This document shows, in pieces, positions 27,149-33,715 of a stretch of DNA of 33,715 bases. This stretch comes from a virus, in the IMG/VR virus record IMGVR_UViG_3300025941_000068, positions 1-33,715 of that record; one strand, 5' to 3'. Each line of letters starts with the position of its first letter. Positions within the stretch are counted from its first letter, which is position 1. Below the pieces are notes generated by a model. It saw only the letters and a program-made list of their open reading frames with translations, had not been told where the DNA came from and made no database searches. A program made the position numbers and the translations under genes.

Positions 27149-27508
27149 ATGTCAACTAAATTTAATATGATTCGTGATATCTCCGGATACAACGGCTTTG
27201 GGATAATTCCAACATACGATATTCAAGGATGCTCCTTAGCTGAAAGTGCTGCGCAAACATTTACTGTGCCAGACAATTATTCTAACTGGATTGCGATATT
27301 TAGTTACACTCCTGGTGCAAATATATTCATAAGATTTGATGGCTCTACAGCAACTGTTCCTGGCGCAACAGAAGGTGCAATACATGTTGTATTAAATCCA
27401 TCTGCTCGCGCAGTTGCTGGCGGCTCTACATTTAGTGTAATTACTCCAGATTCAACAAGCCCTTATATTACTGTTGAGTACCAAATTGTAGCTCCATATC
27501 AAAATTAA
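27149..27508 (+). CDS. Small virion-type hypothetical protein
   Basis: 119 residues, beta-rich, with AAQTFTVPDNYSNWIAIFSY, ANIFIRFDGSTATVPG and the final YITVEYQIVAPY. The size and fold impression suit a small structural or fibre-adaptor protein. Ribosome site AGGAG 6 nt before the ATG. It lies between the first fibre and the short ITE-repeat protein. Not recognised. Confidence 0.6.
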   Translation: MSTKFNMIRDISGYNGFGIIPTYDIQGCSLAESAAQTFTVPDNYSNWIAIFSYTPGANIFIRFDGSTATVPGATEGAIHVVLNPSARAVAGGSTFSVITPDSTSPYITVEYQIVAPYQN

Positions 27509-27516
27509 GGTGAATT

Positions 27517-27702
27517 ATGGGGATTTTACAAAATGCATTAGGAATTAATTTAACCGATCACGATCCGTTGACTGATTCGCCTTTTGTAAATACTCGCGAC
27601 CAAGGAGAAGGGTTTCCCCCTCCTGGAAGCGAAAGAATGATTACAGAAACTGGGATATTTATGATTACCGAAGCATCATTAAGCTTCATGATTACGGAGT
27701 AA
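27517..27702 (+). CDS. 61-residue protein with MITE repeats
   Basis: The last third contains MITE three times, at residues 41, 49 and 58 (MITETGIFMITEASLSFMITE minus its last residue spans the repeat). Short Ile-Thr-Glu repeats of this sort recur in small phage proteins next to fibre genes. Function unknown. The start has a weak AAGGTG site and the stop is 4 nt before the next ATG. Confidence 0.55.
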   Translation: MGILQNALGINLTDHDPLTDSPFVNTRDQGEGFPPPGSERMITETGIFMITEASLSFMITE

Positions 27703-27706
27703 TATA

Positions 27707-29176
27707 ATGGCAGATATTAAATGGAGTGCGTTTCCCACGACCGCAGCAGGTGCTGCAAGTGGCGATGTATTGGTAGGCCTCCATTCGGCCGCTAACTATC
27801 AGTTCACGTTATCTCCGTCAGCTGTTGCATTAGCTGTTATGCAAAGAGACGCTAACAATAATGTTTCTGCCAACAACTTCTTAGAAGGGTATGCCACAAC
27901 TGCAACTGCCGCGGGAACTACAACACTGCTTGTTGGAAGTGCTTATTTTCAATATTTCACAGGCTCTACTACGCAAACGGTTGTAATGCCAGTTACTAGC
28001 ACCTTGGCGTTAGGTCAATCCTGGATGATAGTAAATAATTCTTCAGGCAACGTTACCGTTAACTCTTCTGGAGGCAATGCCATCCAGGTTATGGCCGCTA
28101 ATACGAGCTTATTGATTACTTGTATTTTGACTTCTGGTACCAGCGCAGCGAGCTGGAATGCTTCTTATATTTCAGATGCTGGTGGTTCTGTAGGAACTGG
28201 AACAGCGAATCAATTGGCTTATTATGCTTCTGCTGGAAATGCTGTATCTGGCGTTGGACCAGGAAGCTCCGGTCAATTGTTTCAATCCAATGGCTCAGGT
28301 TCTGCGCCAGCCTATACTACAGCTACTTATCCTTCGACTACAACTGCAAATCAAATACTTTATAGCTCCGCTACTAATACGATTTCGCAAATAACAACTG
28401 CAGCCGGAGGCGTGCTCATTACTAACGGCTCTAGTGTTCCCAGTATTCTTGCAAATCCATCTGCAACAGGAAGATTTTTGCAATCTGTAAGCGCTGGCGC
28501 GCCTATTTGGTCTACAGCTGCGTTCCCAACTTCGGTTGGCGCTACAGGAACTATTTTACGCTCAAATGGTACTGATTGGCTGGCTACCACATCTACATTT
28601 GCTGATACTTATGCTGCAAGTAGCTTATTGTATTCAAATGGTGCCAACATTGTTACTGGATTATCTACCACTAATCGCGCATCATTATCTACAAATGCAA
28701 CGGGAGTCCCTACGTGGCTTGCATTGACAGATGGCCAAATAGTTATTGGCTCATCTGCTGGCGCCCCTGCAGCAGCAACTATATCTGCCGGGACTGGCGT
28801 ATCAGTAACTAATGCTTCTAATTCAATTACCATCGCAAGTACTGGTGTAGGGTCTTTAGTTTGGAATGATGTTTCTGGAACATCTCAAGCTGCTGTTGTA
28901 AATAATGGATATGTTATTTCTAACGCAAGCCAAACAACGGTTACAATTCCTGCTACTGCAGCCGAAGGAAGCGTGTTTGGGGTTGTAGGTAAAGGTGCCG
29001 CTGGCTGGATATTGCAAATGAATACAGGGCAAGTAGTTCATTACGGGAGCTCTGCTTCGTCCTCAGCAGGAAGCCTTACCAGCACCAATCAATGGGATTC
29101 TGTGCAAATTGTATGCGTTACAGCTAATACGACTTTTGCAGTTATTGCCTCTCAAGGTATATTAACTGTAGCTTAA
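27707..29176 (+). CDS. Tail fibre-type protein, repeat-rich
   Basis: 489 residues, Ser/Thr/Gly/Ala-rich with almost no charge. The centre is a string of short beta repeats of the type NQLAYYASAGNAVSGVG, QILYSSATNTISQ, GVPTWLALTDGQIVIG. The C-terminal 110 residues, from VWNDVSGTSQAAVVNN to the end ASQGILTVA, form a separate beta domain that reappears in the 448-residue gene downstream. Such repeats are common in phage and metagenomic fibre proteins and probably form trimeric beta-helical shafts. The first 30 residues likely attach to a partner. Confidence 0.7.
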   Translation: MADIKWSAFPTTAAGAASGDVLVGLHSAANYQFTLSPSAVALAVMQRDANNNVSANNFLEGYATTATAAGTTTLLVGSAYFQYFTGSTTQTVVMPVTSTLALGQSWMIVNNSSGNVTVNSSGGNAIQVMAANTSLLITCILTSGTSAASWNASYISDAGGSVGTGTANQLAYYASAGNAVSGVGPGSSGQLFQSNGSGSAPAYTTATYPSTTTANQILYSSATNTISQITTAAGGVLITNGSSVPSILANPSATGRFLQSVSAGAPIWSTAAFPTSVGATGTILRSNGTDWLATTSTFADTYAASSLLYSNGANIVTGLSTTNRASLSTNATGVPTWLALTDGQIVIGSSAGAPAAATISAGTGVSVTNASNSITIASTGVGSLVWNDVSGTSQAAVVNNGYVISNASQTTVTIPATAAEGSVFGVVGKGAAGWILQMNTGQVVHYGSSASSSAGSLTSTNQWDSVQIVCVTANTTFAVIASQGILTVA

Positions 29177-29186
29177 GGAGAATTTA

Positions 29187-30017
29187 ATGGCCACCAATAA
29201 CAGTGTGAACACAGGTCTTGCAGGTGCGAGTGGTACTGGAAATTTTGCAGGGAATGTGTCACCAAGTTTTACAACTCCCGCACTTGGAACTCCATCTTCT
29301 GGCGTTCTAACAAGCTGTACAGGATTACCTGTTTCTACTGGTATTAGCGGGCTTGGGACTGGCGTTGCAACGGCATTAGCCGTTAATACTGGCTCTGCTG
29401 GTGCAGTTGCCGTAACATCAGCAAACAACACGTTCACCGTTGCGCAGCGTTTTGCATTCGTGACCTTGACTGACGCAGCAACCGTTGCGGTAGATTTAAG
29501 CACGTCGAATAACTTCAACTTAACGCTAGGCGGCAATAGAACGCTTGGAACGCCGACGAATCCTGTAGCAGGCCAATCAGGTGTTATTAGTGTTAGACAA
29601 GATATCACTGGCTCAAGAACATTAGCCTATGCTTGGCCTTACATGTTTGTAGGGGGCGCAGCACCAACGTTATCAACGGCCAAGTTGGTTTTTGACCAAC
29701 TGATGTATATCGTTAATAGCTACAGCACTTCAACGGTTACCGTAACAATTGCAGCGCCTGCAGTAATGACCTGGACTGGTCATGGTCTTGTATCTGGACA
29801 ACGTATTCAGTTAACTACCACAGGCGCTTTGCCAACAGGATTGTCGACAGCTACAACTTACTGGATAACTGTAATAGATGCTAACACATTTAATTTATCT
29901 ACCTCACTTGCCAATGCCCAGACAGCAACATTTATTACAACAACAGGTTCTCAGTCAGGAACGCACACGGCAACTAATTTCAGTATAACCCTAACTATTA
30001 ATCCAGCGGTGGCCTAA
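29187..30017 (+). CDS. Tail fibre-type protein with TPALGTPSSGVL repeat
   Basis: 276 residues. The N-terminus has FTTPALGTPSSGVLTSCTGL, a motif repeated across fibre proteins of many phages. A middle domain has TDAATVAVDLSTSNNFNLTL and RTLGTPTNPVAGQSGVISV, typical of appendage tips that follow such shafts. The C-terminal 80 residues are Thr-rich beta (GLSTATTYWITVIDANTFNLS). GGAG precedes the ATG by about 6 nt. Ends 1 nt before the next gene. Confidence 0.68.
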   Translation: MATNNSVNTGLAGASGTGNFAGNVSPSFTTPALGTPSSGVLTSCTGLPVSTGISGLGTGVATALAVNTGSAGAVAVTSANNTFTVAQRFAFVTLTDAATVAVDLSTSNNFNLTLGGNRTLGTPTNPVAGQSGVISVRQDITGSRTLAYAWPYMFVGGAAPTLSTAKLVFDQLMYIVNSYSTSTVTVTIAAPAVMTWTGHGLVSGQRIQLTTTGALPTGLSTATTYWITVIDANTFNLSTSLANAQTATFITTTGSQSGTHTATNFSITLTINPAVA

Positions 30018-30018
30018 T

Positions 30019-31002
30019 ATGTTAACAGCAACCATGCATCAAGATACATCTTTTGTATCTACATGGAATACCGAAAATGCAGGTTCTGCGACAAAAACTA
30101 TTGTGATTCCAACCAACGCTGGCGGCTCGTATGGATGCCAAATCGATTGGGGCGATGGCACCTCAAATACTATGTCTGTTTTTAATGATAGCGGCTTTAC
30201 ACATGTATATGCCTCCACTGGAACCTACACTGTTAAAATATACGGTAAATGTCCTTTTTCTTTCGCCAATGCTGGCGACAGACTTAAATTTCTCACCATT
30301 ACAAAATGGGGAAGATATACTTTTGGAGGTATTTCAAACACCTATCGGGGATGCGCCAATCTTCTTATTACCGCAACAGATACTCCTATCACAGGGCTAG
30401 CGCAATCCTTTGGGCAAATTTTTAGAGGATGTACTGCATTAACAACTGTTCCCAATATGGGGCTTTGGGATATGAGCAAAGTCACGTCACTTACCTTAAT
30501 GTTTCAAACATGCACGAATTTTAATCAGGATATTAGTGCATGGAACATCGGTAGTTGTACAAGTCTAAATGCCATGTTTACAGGTGCTTCTTCGTTCAAT
30601 AGCCCCTTAAATTCATGGAATACATCTAGCGTAACAGATATGACGAGCGTGTTTCAGACTGCGACTGCTTTTAATCAAAGCCTGTCATCTTGGAACACAG
30701 CGTCAGTTACCTTATTTACAAGTATGTTTAATGGAGCAAGTGCTTTTAATCAAGATGTCAGTACATGGTCAATTGCAGCATTAACTGCCGCAACGACTAT
30801 GTTTACATCCTCTGGCTTTAATATCACAAATTACGATAAGTTGCTTAATAATACGACAGGCTGGCCATCACAAGGTACGATTAACAATGGCGTGGTATTC
30901 AGCGCAGGTTCCGCACATTATAGTGCTGGAGCACCTACTACTGGTCGCGCAGTGCTCACAGTGACTCATACTTGGACAATTACTGATGGAGGAACACCAT
31001 GA
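30019..31002 (+). CDS. PKD plus BspA-like (DUF285) repeat adhesin
   Basis: 327 residues. Residues 35-75 fit a PKD domain (QIDWGDGTSN, then FTHVYASTGTYTVKIYG). Residues 160-262 are BspA-like leucine-rich repeats of exactly 25 residues: FNQDISAWN at 168, FNSPLNSWN at 193, FNQSLSSWN at 218, FNQDVSTWS at 243, each followed by T-S-x-x-x-M-F-x-x-A. This repeat (DUF285) is typical of cell-surface adhesins of bacteria such as mycoplasmas and Bacteroidetes and of some protists, not of P22-like fibres. It has no signal peptide, so a virion location is likely. Probably laterally acquired receptor-binding module. Confidence 0.78.
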   Translation: MLTATMHQDTSFVSTWNTENAGSATKTIVIPTNAGGSYGCQIDWGDGTSNTMSVFNDSGFTHVYASTGTYTVKIYGKCPFSFANAGDRLKFLTITKWGRYTFGGISNTYRGCANLLITATDTPITGLAQSFGQIFRGCTALTTVPNMGLWDMSKVTSLTLMFQTCTNFNQDISAWNIGSCTSLNAMFTGASSFNSPLNSWNTSSVTDMTSVFQTATAFNQSLSSWNTASVTLFTSMFNGASAFNQDVSTWSIAALTAATTMFTSSGFNITNYDKLLNNTTGWPSQGTINNGVVFSAGSAHYSAGAPTTGRAVLTVTHTWTITDGGTP

Positions 31003-32345
31003 CAAGTATTAAAATCAGTAATTTACCGCCCGCTCCTGCTGGTACAGGTACCGGCTCGAGCCAAGGGACCGATTTATTTCCTGCAACTGATACTACAGAT
31101 ACTACTTCGTCTTCTTCAGGCACGACTAAGAAATATACTTTGTCTGAGATATATAATTGGATGCTGCAGGCTCAGGGGCTAACTGTTTATGACGCCGTTT
31201 TGGTGGCCACTACTGGCGCATTAACTGCCACTTATTCTAATGGCACTTCAGGCGTTGGTGCTACGTTAACAAATTCTACTACTCAAGCGGCTTTGAGTAT
31301 TGATGGCGTTACATTGGCGGTTGGCAACAGAGTTTTAGTTTGGGAGCAAACCGACCCTGTTGAGAATGGTATTTATGCCGTTACAAATATTGGGTCTAGT
31401 TCTACAAATTGGGTTCTAACTAGAGCAACTGACTATAACGAGCCAGATGACATTGTTCAGTATGGCGTTATGTTGGTCAATCAAGGAGATACGTACGCTA
31501 GTAAACTTTTTCAAGAAACTGGTGCAGGCCCATTTACTATTGGTAGCACGTCGATTACTTTTGCATTATATACCGCGGGGACATTGCAAGTTCCTGTGCT
31601 GCTTTCTCAAGGCGGCACATCAGCATCTCTGACAGCTAGCGACGGCGGTATATTTTATTCAACGGCATCTGCTGGCGCTATTCTTGCGGGAACGGTTACT
31701 GCGAATCAAATACTACAATCTGGCGCTGGCGCTGCACCAAGTTGGTCAACTACCACCTACCCTTCTACAAATGCTATCAATACTATTATGTATGCTAGTT
31801 CTGCAAATGTACTAGGGGTAATCAGCCCGGTTAATGATGCTGCACTTGTGTCAAATGGCTCTGGTGTTCCCTCTTGGCAAGCCATGTCCGCTGGACAAAT
31901 ATTAATTGGAACTACATCAGGTGCGCCTGCCGCTTCTGCTATAAATTCAGGCACCGGTATTGTGGTTGCTAATTCTTCAGGCTCTATTACTATTTCAGCA
32001 ACTGGCGGTGGATTAGCCACTGTATCTATTTCAGGAACTTCCCAGGCTGCTGCGGTTTCAACGAAATATATTGCATTGAACTCAGGACAAACTACACTAA
32101 CATTGCCTTCTACTTATGCGGTTGGAGATGTAATAGTTTTAATTGGTGCAATCACAAATACTGGTGGATGGGTTGTGCAAGCAGCTTCAGGTGATACCAT
32201 TAGAGTTAATAATGCAACTACATCATCTGGCGGCTCCGTAACTTGTACAGCAGTAGCAGGGCAATGCATAACCTTGGTTTGTGATATTGTTAACACTTCT
32301 TGGGTAATGATGAGCACTTCTAGTGTGCTACTAACAACGGCTTAA
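30999..32345 (+). CDS. Tail fibre-type protein, paralogue of the 489-residue fibre
   Basis: 448 residues. The N-terminal 180 residues are a distinct beta domain (YDAVLVATTGALTATYSNG, RVLVWEQTDPVENGIYAVTN, as in phage proteins with a V-L-V-x-x-Q-T-x-x-x-x-NGIY signature). Then shaft repeats (ANQILQSGAGAAPSWSTTTY, GVPSWQAMSAGQILIG) and a C-terminal domain SISGTSQAAAVSTKYIALNS onward that matches the end of the 489-residue gene. Overlaps the adhesin gene by ATGA. Likely a second shaft or tip of the appendage. Confidence 0.7.
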   Translation: MTSIKISNLPPAPAGTGTGSSQGTDLFPATDTTDTTSSSSGTTKKYTLSEIYNWMLQAQGLTVYDAVLVATTGALTATYSNGTSGVGATLTNSTTQAALSIDGVTLAVGNRVLVWEQTDPVENGIYAVTNIGSSSTNWVLTRATDYNEPDDIVQYGVMLVNQGDTYASKLFQETGAGPFTIGSTSITFALYTAGTLQVPVLLSQGGTSASLTASDGGIFYSTASAGAILAGTVTANQILQSGAGAAPSWSTTTYPSTNAINTIMYASSANVLGVISPVNDAALVSNGSGVPSWQAMSAGQILIGTTSGAPAASAINSGTGIVVANSSGSITISATGGGLATVSISGTSQAAAVSTKYIALNSGQTTLTLPSTYAVGDVIVLIGAITNTGGWVVQAASGDTIRVNNATTSSGGSVTCTAVAGQCITLVCDIVNTSWVMMSTSSVLLTTA

Positions 32346-32354
32346 GGACTTATT

Positions 32355-33715
32355 ATGACTGCGATAAATTCAGTAGGAAATGCGTTGACTAGTAGCACTG
32401 GGAGTGGGGCTTTTGTTGGGGCCACATCGCCTACGATTACGACTCCGGTTATTGCTCAAATTAATGATGTGAATGGTGTTGCTGAATTAGCATTTAGTGC
32501 TACTTCAACCGCTGTTAACAATTTTCAAATTACCAACAATATAACAGGCTCCAACCCTATCCTATCGTCTATAGGTGCTGACGCAGATATTGGAATTAAT
32601 TTTCTAGCAAAAGGTGGCGGCACGTTTCTACTTAAAACTACCGCTTCCGATACGGCTGTAAGATTTAATACAGGTACTGGGTATCAGCATTTAACGTACT
32701 TTACCTTTGCAAATACCGCAGCTACGAGAACCGTTACATGGCCAGATGCCGATGGGACTGTCGCGTTTACTTCTGGCGCATCTGGAATAGTAAACAGCGG
32801 AACCATAAATCAATTAGCCTATTATGCTTCTAGTGGGACCACGGTTAGCGGTCTCGCTACTGCTGCTTCTGGTGTCCTGGTTACGTCTGCAGGGTCAGTT
32901 CCAAGCATTAGTAGTACATTGCCTGCAGGTTTAACAATTCCCACGCCTAAGATTGCCCAAATTAATGATACTAACGGCAATGCGATGCTAGCATTTAGCA
33001 CCACCTCCAGCTCGGTTAATTATTTACAGATTAACAACAATAGTACCGGGCTCTATCCAGACATGGCTGCTGTAGGCTCTGACTCTAATATCGGGATTAA
33101 TTTTACAGCTAAAGGAACTGCTCCAATTGGCTTTCAGTCTGCGCTAACAACTAACCAGATAATTTTCAATATAGGGACTTCGCTGGTTCATACTGCAAAT
33201 TTTTCATTTCCGGTTACATCAGGAAGCACAACGTATACTTGGCCAGATGCCTCAGGCACAGTTGCTTTAACATCTGGGGCTTCAGGGATAGTAAACTCGG
33301 GATTAATCAACCAATTGGGTTACTATGCTTCCGCGGGAACTACAATTTCAGGATTGAGCATCGTTAACAACGCAGGACTTTTAACGAACGGATCAGGACT
33401 TCCAGGATGGGTTGCTTATACTGGAAGTGGGGCGCCAGTGCTTGGTACGTCACCGACTATTACAACGCCTAAGATTGCTCAGATTAATGATGTTAATGGG
33501 AATGAAATCCTAGCTTTGACTCCTCTCGCATCTGCTGTAAATTATTTTACAATTACAAACCAGGCCACTGGAGTTCCTCCAGGATTGTTTGCTTCAGGTT
33601 CTGACACAAATATATCTGTTAATATATATCCAAAGGGCACTGGAGCATTACAGCTGATTTCTCAGGCACTCACTTCCCCTTTGGTAATTGAAAACGGGAC
33701 AAGTGCCCAGCATAT
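32355..33715 (+). CDS. Tail fibre-type protein, partial (runs off the window)
   Basis: ATG at 32355 after AAGGA; the frame is open to the last base, at least 453 residues. It begins MTAINSVGNALTSSTGSG and contains three copies of a block of about 170 residues that starts (T)P-x-IAQINDVNG, each with the order IAQIND, a V-N-Y/N-x-x-I-x-N strand, then GINF and a TWPDA-GTVA-TSGASGIVNSG link. The link joins to shaft repeats N-Q-L-A-Y-Y-A-S like those of the 489-residue fibre. An array of this size suggests a long fibre. The C-terminus, and hence any tip or chaperone domain, is not seen. Confidence 0.75.
   Translation, partial: MTAINSVGNALTSSTGSGAFVGATSPTITTPVIAQINDVNGVAELAFSATSTAVNNFQITNNITGSNPILSSIGADADIGINFLAKGGGTFLLKTTASDTAVRFNTGTGYQHLTYFTFANTAATRTVTWPDADGTVAFTSGASGIVNSGTINQLAYYASSGTTVSGLATAASGVLVTSAGSVPSISSTLPAGLTIPTPKIAQINDTNGNAMLAFSTTSSSVNYLQINNNSTGLYPDMAAVGSDSNIGINFTAKGTAPIGFQSALTTNQIIFNIGTSLVHTANFSFPVTSGSTTYTWPDASGTVALTSGASGIVNSGLINQLGYYASAGTTISGLSIVNNAGLLTNGSGLPGWVAYTGSGAPVLGTSPTITTPKIAQINDVNGNEILALTPLASAVNYFTITNQATGVPPGLFASGSDTNISVNIYPKGTGALQLISQALTSPLVIENGTSAQH

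Noticed and set aside
28360-29608. Several minus-strand frames of 60-148 residues in the fibre genes
   Set aside because: Low-complexity Ala/Thr/Ser fibre DNA gives long open antisense frames rich in Val, Ala and Pro. None has a start signal.
1-33715. Alternative genetic code (recoded stop codons)
   Set aside because: TAA, TGA and TAG all end genes at tight, coupled junctions, and no gene is interrupted by one kind of stop.

Overview
The window is part of the genome of a tailed bacteriophage or prophage of the P22-like (short-tailed, podovirus-type) group. The reasons are a Sf6/P22-type small terminase, a large terminase, a 729-residue portal with a P22-like glutamine-rich C-terminal barrel, a scaffold, a coat protein, a gp4-like tail accessory factor, a gp10-like tail factor and a set of glycine/glutamine-rich ejection-type proteins. 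The sequence is AT-rich, genes are packed with 1-4 nt overlaps, and Shine-Dalgarno sites are clear. A perfect DnaA box, a CsrA homologue and a RadD-type helicase point to a proteobacterial, probably gammaproteobacterial, host. The host cannot be fixed further from the sequence. No integrase or CI-type repressor is visible, so the lifestyle is open. The last gene runs off the right edge.

Layout. 1-205: end of an upstream unit, with a hairpin. 206-1008 (+): T4-type lysozyme and a VRR-NUC nuclease. 4951-997 (-): an early leftward operon with a coiled-coil protein, a Sak4-like recombinase ATPase, an SSB-like protein with an SSB-type C-tail, two small proteins and a RadD-like helicase. 4952-5057: divergent control region with an inverted repeat. 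5058-7675 (+): Cro-like repressor, small proteins, and a replication initiator gene that contains an iteron array and DnaA box (probable origin), then a cold-shock protein. 9438-7632 (-): an accessory operon behind a near-consensus sigma70 promoter that ends in csrA, tail-to-tail with the cold-shock gene. 9562-10309 (+): four small genes behind an extended -10 promoter.

Late region. 10331-19765 (+): packaging and head genes (TerS, TerL, portal, five small basic or hypothetical proteins, scaffold, coat, decoration candidate, gp4-like). It is interrupted at 15384-15970 by a structured island with an aberrant tRNA, an AlpA-type HTH gene on the minus strand and a second tRNA-like fold. 24873-19973 (-): tail factor plus ejection-type genes as one leftward operon, inverted relative to the head genes. 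24962-33715 (+): a long array of fibre or appendage genes with shared repeat modules, including a PKD plus BspA-like repeat protein.

How it fits together: Sak4, SSB-like protein and RadD form a recombination/replication group. The initiator binds its own internal iterons and host DnaA opens the origin. CsrA and the cold-shock protein look like post-transcriptional regulators of phage or host mRNAs. The late genes build a T7/P22-style particle with an unusually elaborate adhesin set. All functional statements are by recognition of motifs and family layout; no database search was run.
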